Below, piece by piece: positions 7,268 to 13,850 of a stretch of DNA of 15,253 nucleotides (positions are counted from its first letter, which is position 1; every line of letters starts with the position of its first letter). The DNA comes from Bacteroidales bacterium UBA1410 (lineage in GTDB: Bacteria; Bacteroidota; Bacteroidia; Bacteroidales; Dysgonomonadaceae). The notes beneath the pieces were generated by a model. The model made no database searches. It saw only the letters and a list, made by a program, of their open reading frames with translations, and was not told the origin of the DNA. Both the position numbers and the translations under genes were made by a program. The stretch lies in assembly GCA_002305015.1 (NCBI GenBank), contig DBPW01000041.1, positions 1 to 15,253 on the forward strand. Reading direction: 5' to 3'.

Positions 7268-7565
7268 ATTTAATTTTTTTTTCTGCCACCTTTAGAATAT
7301 TCAAATCGGCATCTTCTTTCAATATTTTGTAAGCAATTTGGTCACTTAAAAACTCATCAAGAAGTTCTTTTTCGTCTGCCTTAAAGTAATTAGCGATATT
7401 TTTTATTAGATATCTGGTCGGTTGTCTCTCATTACGTTCAATCTTTGCTAACAAGGAAATATCAATTTCGATATTAGATGCAACTTCTTTAAGAGTTAGA
7501 CCCGCTCTTTCTCGCAGTAATCTCAGATGCTCTCCAAAGGTTGTATATTTCTTCATTTCTGTCAT
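7245..7565 (-). CDS. XRE-family controller (C protein) of the R-M system
   Basis: This 106-residue protein is a lambda-repressor-type HTH regulator. The DNA-binding domain covers about residues 9-63, with the HTH at LTLKEVASNIEIDISLLAKI (23-42) followed by the usual ERNERQPT. A short helical tail (64-106) probably dimerises. Its position at the head of the cassette, on the same strand and overlapping the methyltransferase start by 23 nt, is that of a C protein. The promoter in front of it carries inverted half-sites over both promoter boxes, so feedback repression is likely. Two ATGs are possible (7565 and 7554-7556). No Shine-Dalgarno is visible, and the predicted leader is only about 8 nt. 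Confidence 0.9.
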   Translation of the reverse strand: MTEMKKYTTFGEHLRLLRERAGLTLKEVASNIEIDISLLAKIERNERQPTRYLIKNIANYFKADEKELLDEFLSDQIAYKILKEDADLNILKVAEKKIKYGITKNK

Positions 7566-7574
7566 TAGCTAATT

Positions 7575-7622
7575 TTTGTCCAAAAATAGGCATAGTTTTA
7601 CTATTGGACAAATAAAGTCCAA
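7575..7622 (-). promoter_or_regulatory. C-M-R promoter with three-half-site operator
   Basis: On the minus strand TTTG (7609-7612), a 20-nt spacer and TATTTTTG (7581-7588) match the Bacteroidota promoter consensus exactly. Perfect 9-nt inverted arms TTTGTCCAA (7575-7583) and TTGGACAAA (7604-7612) cover the -7 and -33 boxes. A third half-site, GTCCAA (7617-7622), pairs with TTGGAC (7604-7609) as TTGGAC-N7-GTCCAA just upstream of -33. The -7 box ends 15 nt before the controller ATG, so the mRNA would be almost leaderless. Bound controller should shut the promoter; the upstream palindrome could be the high-affinity site. Confidence 0.8.
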
Positions 7623-7675
7623 AAAAGTTTTCAACATCTTAACGTGAAGGGGAATTAAAAATGCGAGTCAGCCTC

Positions 7676-8602
7676 CTAAAGAATATGAACTTTGACTACA
7701 GCCAAATCACCTTCTTCATTTTTCAACGTAATTATATCGGAACCTTTACCTTCATTCACAGTTTTTATAGATAATACATAGTAGTCTGACCACTTCCCTG
7801 TTGAGATAAGTACCTGTGATACGTCTACACTTTCCAATACGTTATCTGTAGCACCTAAAATCACCCATTTTGTTCCCCAATTCAGACGAACAAAAGCCGA
7901 AAGATTATTTACCCCTACAAATTCAAAAATAGTAGAGCTTTTATCCATTTCAAATTCTATAGATGTGGATACATGAAAATTTGCCAAAGTTCCTCTTTTA
8001 TCCCATATTAAATAAAAAGTATCGCCTAACCCTAATGATGTCACCTCTACTTTGTCTCCTCTCACAACCGCGGTAAAAGCATTACCCCTCATCTTCTTTA
8101 TCGTATAAGGACCTCCTGCGCCAAAATTCACATCTATTGTTTCGGTATGCCCCTCATCAAGATACACGCCAATACTAGGAGGGGACAGCGATTCGTTAGT
8201 TGATTGAATAAAAACTGTTGCAATTTGATCTTTCGCATCAGTTATAGATATCTCTACTCCTAAATTGCTTAGTAAGTTAACAATAACTTTGTTCCCTTCG
8301 ATTGTAACTTTTGCATCTGAATCATTTGACACATTCGCCTGGTATCCTCCATTTCCCTCGACAATTTCAAATTCGAAATCCACTTTCTCAGTCTTCAGCC
8401 ATTCTTGGTCCATTAAAGGAACGGATAATTTCAACTCACGGGTCTCTTCATTCGTTAGATCGTTTTCCGAGCTACATGCAAAAAATAAACACAGTAATAG
8501 AAACATTGAATAATAGCTAAACCTTATTCGACGGTTGACATTGCTCAAACAAATTTGTTCTTTAGTATCATACTCAACAAAACATTTTGGAGACTTTTTC
8601 AT
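7676..8602 (-). CDS. Lipoprotein with repeated beta domains
   Basis: This 308-residue predicted lipoprotein has a signal peptide with NRRIRF ahead of the hydrophobic core MFLLLCLFF and a lipobox cysteine at C43 (FAC-SSEND). The mature part seems to hold repeats of one beta-rich unit, at about 78-132 and 156-212 and a more diverged one at 222-308. Each runs through a GxGGxY turn (EGNGGY, GAGGPY), a GxKVxV strand (GNKVIV, GDKVEV), a short strand ending in D-K/A and a closing hydrophobic strand. This resembles Ig-like repeats of Bacteroidota surface lipoproteins of unknown role. The annotated ATG gives a long n-region; a TTG at codon 19 would give a more normal 24-residue signal. It starts at the opposite end from the R-M promoter, and its stop lies about 100 nt from the controller start, so it is a separate transcription unit. 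Confidence 0.75.
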   Translation of the reverse strand: MKKSPKCFVEYDTKEQICLSNVNRRIRFSYYSMFLLLCLFFACSSENDLTNEETRELKLSVPLMDQEWLKTEKVDFEFEIVEGNGGYQANVSNDSDAKVTIEGNKVIVNLLSNLGVEISITDAKDQIATVFIQSTNESLSPPSIGVYLDEGHTETIDVNFGAGGPYTIKKMRGNAFTAVVRGDKVEVTSLGLGDTFYLIWDKRGTLANFHVSTSIEFEMDKSSTIFEFVGVNNLSAFVRLNWGTKWVILGATDNVLESVDVSQVLISTGKWSDYYVLSIKTVNEGKGSDIITLKNEEGDLAVVKVHIL

Positions 8603-8949
8603 AATAAATTACGTATAAATATTAAAATAGGTAAATTTTACAAATAGATTGACAGGCAAAGTTGCGAATAAAATCTATATTAACCCGTAATAATCGAGCA
8701 TTTCAATTGCATTTATTCTTTTTTAACTTCTTTATCCATGCACCTGGGTTTTCTGTTTCATTACCTGTTTAGGAGTTGGACTTTTCCAACGGGTACTACT
8801 GATGTAGCCGACAACTTTGAATATCAAACACTTTGGATGTCGAACTCGTCGCGACGAATAAAATACAACGTGGCAATATGCGATGGCTTTGCTGGCTCTT
8901 GAGTAATTGTAAATGTGCCACCAAATGCGTGGGCATGAGTCCCCGTAAT
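8603..8949. other. Gene-poor stretch with sequence relics
   Basis: No intact gene lies here. It contains a hairpin GTTGGA-CTTT-TCCAAC (8775-8790) and the alkD-like relic at 8840-8877. On the minus strand a start-less stretch between about 8735 and 8835 reads in one frame VVGYISSTRWKSPTPKQ, ending in a stop. Together this looks like decayed DNA or an intergenic repeat rather than a simple promoter region. Confidence 0.5.
8840..8877 (-). pseudogene. Relic of an alkD-like gene
   Basis: These 38 bases match 2402-2439 inside the alkD gene of this window at 35 positions by my count. On the minus strand they translate to IATLYFIRRDEFD, against IATLHFIRHGEFD in the intact enzyme. All three base differences change an amino acid. 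A stop follows five codons later, and upstream the match continues weakly only if a frame slip is allowed. The rest of the gene is absent, so this is a leftover of a second copy or of a partial duplication. Confidence 0.7.
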
Positions 8950-10662
8950 TTATATCTTATCCAGTTCTTCCATTAATGCTTTCCTTTTGGGGTATTCCGC
9001 TCTCAGGTATGAGATAATTCCGTTTGCTTTGTCTCTTCCACCCATTTTAATAATCTTTCGGATATACCTGCATGCATTTTGGTAATGGTCTCTTCCCATG
9101 CTGTTTTTCATGTAATTCAGAATCCCGTTTGCGTATAATTCGATGATCTCCTTTGAATAATTCTTGGAAAGATATTTCTCGTAACGGTCAATTGTGTTTA
9201 AACTGGGTGACTTTTTAACCAATTCCAAAAGTCTGTCCCACCATTCTTCCTTTATGAAGATACTTGCAATTAAGCTAATATCATCAAACCATCGTTTACT
9301 CGTTTTAATGTCCTTTATAATCTCTTCAACAAATGCGTTCCATTCTTCAGGTTTTACCTGTTGTTTCATGATCGTGTAATAATCCTGTTCTTTCCTGAAA
9401 TTGTCAATAAATAGCAACCGCGCATATTCGATAATTTTTTCGGAATCGTTTTGGGCTTGTGCTATTTTTAGCAACCAGTCGTACCATTCTTTTGCCAAGC
9501 CGGGTCTGTCTTTCAAATCATAACTCACTCCGTCTTCGGCTAATGAAGCAGCTTTCTCAAAATCTCTCTTTTCCAGCGCTTTTTGAATAGCTACTCGCCT
9601 TAATTCTGAATTTGTAATATTCTGTTCAAGATATTTCTCTGCAGCATTTTCACCTTTAGTCTTTAACAAGATCTCGTACTTGATGTTTTGAGCTTTTTCC
9701 ATCTCATAATCAGACCTTTGGGCTTTATCGATTTGTTTAAAAATACGCTCGGTTTCTTCTTCTGTTTTTAAAAGCAAAGCAGCAAGGCGTAAAATATCGG
9801 TATGCCAATCCCAACCTGAATAAATTTGTTTGTCGAAAGAAGTAAAACAATATTCGATAATCAGTGTTCTGATTTCTTCGGATGATTGTTCCAAGGCTAT
9901 GTTATAGAGCATTTCATATGCAACTTCAACTCTCCCGCCAATTTCGCCATTGCTGTCATCGGCATATTGCAGGGCTTCGGTCATTTGTTCCATTACGGCA
10001 GTACAAATAAAAACAGCACTTTTATAGTTGCAGCTTTCAATTTGTTTACGAGCCGATTCCAAAAGGTTGTCAACTGCTTTGCCAACAAGCCTCGAAGCCG
10101 ACCAGTCGATAAAACCATCTCTCTCGGAAGCGGTTTTAAGTATTGCTTTCACCTGCTTTACATACAACTCTTTCGATTCATTGGAATTGTGTTGGGCAAA
10201 CGACGACAAGAACAAATTTCGGAACGATGCGTTTTGTAATGCCTGCTCACGCACAAATTGTTTTAGCTCGTCGTGTGTTGCTTTTTCGAGCAGCTCGTCA
10301 ACTTGCTCGGCAACCGTCTTTCGTTTTGCAGGTTTAGATGTTTGGCTTGTTTTTGTTGTTTTTGCTCTTTTCGTTTTATTGCTTAGTACCAACTCATCTT
10401 GTTGCAGGTAAAAAATTACGGCGGCCACATGCTTACACACCGGACCAAAATCGTAGGGGCAATTGCAAACATACTCGGTAATTATCCCGTTTTTAAGAGT
10501 AAGTTGCACGGTATAATCTTCTGTGCCTTCAACAATGGCTTCGTACACACCGGGACTTATCTCTTCGGGTTCGTGTACTTGTCCATTTTTGAAGTACCGC
10601 AAACCACGTTTCAGTATGGTTTCGTCTATATATTGCTCAAATTGGTTCAGTGGAATCTGCAT
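8950..10662 (-). CDS. SWIM zinc-finger protein
   Basis: This 570-residue protein carries a SWIM domain near its N-terminus: C66-x-C68-x7-C76-x-H78 (CNCPYDFGPVCKH), a predicted zinc-binding module for DNA or protein contact. A Lys/Thr-rich linker follows at ~92-118. Residues ~119-570 are nearly all helical and look like TPR/HEAT-type repeats with many aromatic and acidic positions. There is no signal or membrane segment, so it should be cytoplasmic. The function of this bacterial SWIM group is not known. The ATG at 10662 lies 23 nt behind a good TACCTTTG -7 box. A dead transposase gene lies directly upstream, so the promoter region abuts an IS deletion point. Confidence 0.85.
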   Translation of the reverse strand: MQIPLNQFEQYIDETILKRGLRYFKNGQVHEPEEISPGVYEAIVEGTEDYTVQLTLKNGIITEYVCNCPYDFGPVCKHVAAVIFYLQQDELVLSNKTKRAKTTKTSQTSKPAKRKTVAEQVDELLEKATHDELKQFVREQALQNASFRNLFLSSFAQHNSNESKELYVKQVKAILKTASERDGFIDWSASRLVGKAVDNLLESARKQIESCNYKSAVFICTAVMEQMTEALQYADDSNGEIGGRVEVAYEMLYNIALEQSSEEIRTLIIEYCFTSFDKQIYSGWDWHTDILRLAALLLKTEEETERIFKQIDKAQRSDYEMEKAQNIKYEILLKTKGENAAEKYLEQNITNSELRRVAIQKALEKRDFEKAASLAEDGVSYDLKDRPGLAKEWYDWLLKIAQAQNDSEKIIEYARLLFIDNFRKEQDYYTIMKQQVKPEEWNAFVEEIIKDIKTSKRWFDDISLIASIFIKEEWWDRLLELVKKSPSLNTIDRYEKYLSKNYSKEIIELYANGILNYMKNSMGRDHYQNACRYIRKIIKMGGRDKANGIISYLRAEYPKRKALMEELDKI

Positions 10663-10671
10663 ACGTTATCC

Positions 10672-10719
10672 GAATTTATAATTCACAAAGGTATTAAATT
10701 TCGGTGGTCTTTCGGCAAG
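10672..10719 (-). promoter_or_regulatory. Promoter and small palindrome of the SWIM gene
   Basis: On the minus strand TACCTTTG (10686-10693) is an exact -7 box. CTTG (10716-10719) is a one-mismatch -33 box with a 22-nt spacer, slightly long. Directly downstream, GAATT-TAT-AATTC (10672-10684) is a palindrome that would sit on the transcription start and could be an operator. Confidence 0.5.
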
Positions 10720-10761
10720 TGTGGTTTGCAAATGCGTTGTTTTGTGCGTTGGAAATATATT

Positions 10762-11075
10762 TTATCGATTATTTTTTGTCTTTTGCAGCAAAATGCCACT
10801 GTCGTTGATTTTTCTTCTAGCAAAAAGTCGTTCTCCATCTTCAGCTCTCTAATCTTGGTATAGAGCTTATCGACATCGACTCCGTCTCCACCTTCCTTTT
10901 TCTTTTTGAATACTTCTGCACCATGTTCGATAAATTCCTGTTTCCATTTACTGATCATGACAGGGTGCACTTCAAAACGCTTGGCTAACTCTGCAAGGGT
11001 TTCTCTCTCTTTCAGTGCCTCGATGGCTACTTGAGCCTTAAAACCGGCTGAAAATTATCTTCTTGTTGTTTCCAT
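10762..11075 (-). pseudogene. Dead IS3-family orfA
   Basis: Read on the minus strand from 11075, the frame gives METTRR, a TAA stop at codon 7 (11055-11057), and then FSAGFKAQVAIEALKERETL and LAELAKRFEVHPVMISKWKQ. This is the N-terminal helix-turn-helix of an IS3-type OrfA. It continues through a coiled-coil segment (VDKLYTKIRELKMENDFL). Near 10815 the frame shifts: after DFL, INDSGILLQKTKNNR and the natural-looking stop at 10762-10764 lie in another frame. So the gene has a nonsense codon and a frameshift, and OrfB is missing entirely. Only 98 nt separate the orfA stop from the SWIM gene start at 10662. A 95-codon open stretch (10683-10970) within it is a broken product, not a gene. Confidence 0.85.
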
Positions 11076-11138
11076 AATCGCCACTAATTTAGTCATTTTT
11101 TTCAACTTAACTAGTGGTCCTATTTTTGGGTAGTACTA
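11045..11138 (-). mobile_element. Left end of the IS3 remnant (copy 1)
   Basis: This segment holds the start of orfA and the sequence before it, ending in a TAGTACTACCC-like terminus (11128-11138 on the minus strand). Its first 51 bases (11045-11095) match 12220-12270 at 45 positions without gaps by my count, and weaker similarity continues outward for about 40 nt. The matching right end is not visible in the window. Confidence 0.65.
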
Positions 11139-11395
11139 TAAATGTCAATAGTTTTTTGTCTGGTAGGAAATTGGCAAATTGGATTTCATTCGATAGGTCT
11201 CACATTCACAAATTTGTATTTCACACTAACTCCTAAAGAGGCTTTTATTGTTTCTATATGAGAATATTTTTTCGCTTTCCATTCCCTAATTCTAACATTT
11301 GCTCATTGAATCTCATTGGAATATTCACACATTATTCACATTGGCACATTATCGTATGATTAAAAGTCGTTTCAACCCTCCAAACGCATTCATTC
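11139..11395. other. Intergenic stretch without a gene
   Basis: I see no ORF or strong terminator. The word CACATT occurs three times at 8-9 nt steps (11328-11350), and an ACAAATTTGT palindrome lies near 11210. It contains the region downstream of the esterase stop at 11396. Confidence 0.4.
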
Positions 11396-12250
11396 TTATT
11401 GCTTTGCTGAAAGTCTTTTGACTTCACGAACAACTAAGGGGAATGCCGGATAAGTCATGTCGTGGCCGTAACCTTGCAGTTCGAACAACCGGGTTTGCTG
11501 ATGCCCCACCAGTTTCATCATCCGAGCCAGATAGGCATTCTCTTCGTAGCGCCCCAACATTTCCAGTTCCCGGTCGCCGGTGATCAAAAGGAGAGGCGGC
11601 GCATCTGCCCTCACGTGCCACAGTGGCGCCAACGAATCAATCTGTGGTTGCGTGTCTTTAATATTGCGCTCGTTACGGATCGTAAAATGGGTAATGGCCT
11701 GACCGCTCAACGGAATCAGTTCCGCAATGCGGTTGGCATCTATTTCGTATTTTGCCAGGTAATGCTTGTCGAGTCCGATCATCAATGTCAAGTAGCCTCC
11801 GGCCGAATGACCCGACACAACGATTTTGGTCGTATCGCCTCCGAATTGTTCGATGTGGCGGAAAACCCAAGCCACTGCAGCCGCTGCATCTTCAATATAT
11901 TCAGGCGCTTTTGCTTTCGGCGCAAGCCGATAGTTCACGCCAACCACGCAAAAGTCGTTATTCTTCAATGCTTCAGGAATTTCCTTGTTCCCGCCCGTCA
12001 GTCCGCCGCCGTGAAACCATACGACAGTTGCAAAACCCTTCTTATTCGTCGGATAATAAATATCCAGTTTGCAACGCTCGTCGATGTACGCATTTGCTTT
12101 CCGCTTCCGCTCCGAATAGTACGGAATGTTGGTTTGGGTTCGATAAGTCGTTTCTTGAGCAATTGTCGTCAACGACAAGCTCATCGTCAAAAAGATGAGG
12201 ACTGCCTTGGCCTTACCTTCGGCTGAAAATTTTCTCCTTGTTGTTTTCAT
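11396..12250 (-). CDS. Secreted alpha/beta-hydrolase esterase with IS-derived start
   Basis: From the ATG at 12250 this is 284 residues. The esterase core is complete: oxyanion motif HGGG (80-83), nucleophile S149 in GHSAGG (147-152), acid D226 in TGDRE and H263 in GYGHD. HGGG plus GHSAGG fits the hormone-sensitive-lipase-like or BD-FAE group, enzymes that remove acetyl, feruloyl or small acyl esters. The exact substrate is unknown. A signal peptide covers residues 1-31: basic MKTTRRKFSAEGKAK, then a hydrophobic core ending TTIAQ, with cleavage likely near A31-Q32. The first ~16 codons are homologous to the orfA start at 11075, so the start and basic n-region seem to come from a transposase. 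The frame is open to 12373, but that extension lies in IS-like DNA. The coding DNA looks more GC-rich than its surroundings. Confidence 0.88.
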   Translation of the reverse strand: MKTTRRKFSAEGKAKAVLIFLTMSLSLTTIAQETTYRTQTNIPYYSERKRKANAYIDERCKLDIYYPTNKKGFATVVWFHGGGLTGGNKEIPEALKNNDFCVVGVNYRLAPKAKAPEYIEDAAAAVAWVFRHIEQFGGDTTKIVVSGHSAGGYLTLMIGLDKHYLAKYEIDANRIAELIPLSGQAITHFTIRNERNIKDTQPQIDSLAPLWHVRADAPPLLLITGDRELEMLGRYEENAYLARMMKLVGHQQTRLFELQGYGHDMTYPAFPLVVREVKRLSAKQ

Positions 12251-12313
12251 AATCGCTGCTAAATTAGTCATTTTTTTTTCAATACAATGAGTGGCGTTTT
12301 TTGGTGAACTACC
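12200..12313 (-). mobile_element. IS3-like left end fused to the esterase (copy 2)
   Basis: This is the second copy of the IS left end. Bases 12220-12270 match 11045-11095 at 45 of 51 positions. Similarity then continues past the T-run to about 12313, where the minus strand reads GGTAGTTCACC. Inside the gene, amino-acid similarity to OrfA runs to KFSAEGKAKA and stops near 12200, where the hydrophobic core of the signal peptide begins. No other part of an IS3 element is present at this site. Confidence 0.65.
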
Positions 12314-12460
12314 ACATATTCCTATTTTTACGCTGAATTTAGGTACCCATACATTTTTTAGTCGTCGGTGCATTAATTAAAAATTTATTCTGTACTTTTA
12401 CAAGGGTAAGAATATCCCGGTTTACTACATTTACACAGGTATGAAAGGCTGAAGACGGAA

Positions 12461-12679
12461 ATGAAAGAACAATTTAACCACGAGGAACTTAACAGGATGA
12501 GAAATGATCCGGATAATTACAAATGGGGTTTCTTTTATTATAATCCCAACGATCACAGGGTATTTGTTTCTAGGAAAAAAGGAATAGGTTTGTCGCTCAA
12601 TTGGGCCAATCCATACGCTTATCCGATCATATTCGGAGTTGTGTTGTTTGCTGTACTCATGGGGGAGATTTTAAAATGA
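12461..12679 (+). CDS. DUF5808 small membrane protein
   Basis: This 72-residue protein matches the DUF5808 pattern: a tryptophan-containing N(Y)KWGFFYYNPNDHRVFVSRK block (residues 19-39), then a glycine-rich IGLSLNWANP and a C-terminal transmembrane helix (about 51-68). DUF5808 usually occurs fused to or beside membrane proteins in Gram-positive bacteria and Bacteroidota; its role is unknown. Here it stands alone with a single helix. Its TGA overlaps the ATG of the following hydrolase gene (ATGA, 12676-12679), so the two are almost certainly translated from one mRNA. I see only weak promoter candidates upstream (TACTTTTA at 12393-12400, TACATTTA at 12426-12433), each lacking a convincing -33 box. 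Confidence 0.8.
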   Translation: MKEQFNHEELNRMRNDPDNYKWGFFYYNPNDHRVFVSRKKGIGLSLNWANPYAYPIIFGVVLFAVLMGEILK

Positions 12680-13629
12680 AAAAATCGGCATTACTTTTTA
12701 TCGTAAGCATTCTTAGTGGATTTCTATATTCGCAAGTGCTGACTGATCCTTTTCAATCGTATGATTTAAGTATGGATTGCGGAGGCGGAAAAATATTCGG
12801 CACATTACTGGTACCGAATACAAAACCCCCTTTTCCGGTTGCATTACTCATTTCCGGTTCAGGACCAACCGACCGAGATGGTAATCAGCCGAACATGAAA
12901 AACAACAGTTTGCGTTATCTGGCTGAAAATTTAGCCAGACAGGGTATTGCTACCTTACGATACGATAAACGGCTGATTGGGCAAAGTAAAACCGGGCAAC
13001 GCGAAAGCGATATACGATTTGAAGATTACATCAACGACGCTAAACAATGGATTTCAAGATTAAAGCAAGATGCAAGATTTTCAAAGGTTATTGTAATTGG
13101 TCATAGCGAAGGCTCATTAATCGGAATGATTGCAGCCAAAGATGCCAAAGCCGATATGTTTATCTCCATAGCCGGCGTTTCCAAACCTGCCGACCGGGTA
13201 ATTTTGGAGCAAACGAAGGGTTTGCCAACCCATCTGTACAATGAAATGATTGCCATTCTCGACAGTCTGCGAAACGATAGGACCGTCAGCCATGTGAATC
13301 CGAATTTAACCGCCTTATTCAGGCCGAGTGTTCAACCGTATATGATAAGTTGGATGAAGTACGATCCTTCCAAAGAAATTCAACAATTACGCATACCGAT
13401 TTTGATCATTCAAGGCACTGCCGATATTCAAGTCGGCGTCGATCATGCGCGACAATTGGCCGCTTCGGCTCCTCGTGCCGAACTGAAAATCATAGAAAAT
13501 ATGAATCATGTGCTGAAAATTGTGGAAGGGGACAGAAATAAAAATGTGGCAACCTACATGAACCCCAATTTGCCGATATCGGATGAACTCGTAAAAGCGA
13601 TTACGGACTTCGTAAAGAATAACGAGTAG
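12676..13629 (+). CDS. Secreted alpha/beta hydrolase
   Basis: From the ATG at 12676 the protein has 317 residues. It opens with a clean signal peptide (MKKSALLFIVSILSGFLYSQ, cleavage near residue 19), so it acts in the periplasm or beyond. The catalytic triad is visible: S144 in GHSEGS, D250 in GTADIQV and H278 in NMNHVL. The block GSGPTDRDGNQPN (61-73) is a hallmark of a family of secreted peptidase/esterase-like hydrolases. They degrade small esters or peptides, but the true substrate is not known. The frame is open upstream to 12601, but the ATG at 12676 gives the only good signal peptide. It also overlaps the DUF5808 stop by 4 nt. The differing motifs show it is not a close paralogue of the esterase at 11396-12250. 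Confidence 0.9.
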   Translation: MKKSALLFIVSILSGFLYSQVLTDPFQSYDLSMDCGGGKIFGTLLVPNTKPPFPVALLISGSGPTDRDGNQPNMKNNSLRYLAENLARQGIATLRYDKRLIGQSKTGQRESDIRFEDYINDAKQWISRLKQDARFSKVIVIGHSEGSLIGMIAAKDAKADMFISIAGVSKPADRVILEQTKGLPTHLYNEMIAILDSLRNDRTVSHVNPNLTALFRPSVQPYMISWMKYDPSKEIQQLRIPILIIQGTADIQVGVDHARQLAASAPRAELKIIENMNHVLKIVEGDRNKNVATYMNPNLPISDELVKAITDFVKNNE

Positions 13630-13850
13630 TGTGCAGACGAATATGTACGAACATAACGAAAGTTTGAACTTGCCAACCCGAAAGAGAAGGTTTTGCCATC
13701 AAATGAAAGTAAACTGAACGATAGTGTCAGACAATACCGATATAAACAAACATTCTTGTGGGTATTTTATTGATATTTAATCGAATAGAATAAATTTAAG
13801 GAACGACTACTTATACAAAGTGTTGACGTTTCGTTGTTTTATGTCACTAC
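13630..13850. other. Intergenic region between convergent genes
   Basis: No recognised gene or good intrinsic terminator lies here. A start-less frame ending in TGA at 13771-13773 reads in part FELANPKEKVLPSNES and looks protein-like, but it has no ATG and no family that I know. The following genes converge, so some terminator is expected. Confidence 0.35.

Noticed and set aside
8935..8945. 11-mer ATGAGTCCCCG also found at 14997-15007
   Set aside because: Several exact 11-mer pairs are expected by chance in 15 kb, and the flanks do not agree.
10028..10863. Several plus-strand ORFs opposite the SWIM gene and the orfA remnant
   Set aside because: They lie antisense to a clear gene and show no domain, signal or conserved motif.
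10683..10970. 95-codon frame read as an intact small protein
   Set aside because: It is the middle of a broken IS3 orfA. Its tail after DFLLEE is an out-of-frame translation past a frameshift.
11328..11350. Three CACATT words at 8-9 nt spacing
   Set aside because: Too short and irregular for a CRISPR or meaningful tandem array; probably AT-rich background.
11462..12226. 254-codon plus-strand ORF opposite the esterase
   Set aside because: It is antisense to a gene with a complete catalytic set. Its composition is rich in Arg, Cys and His, as expected for a shadow frame.
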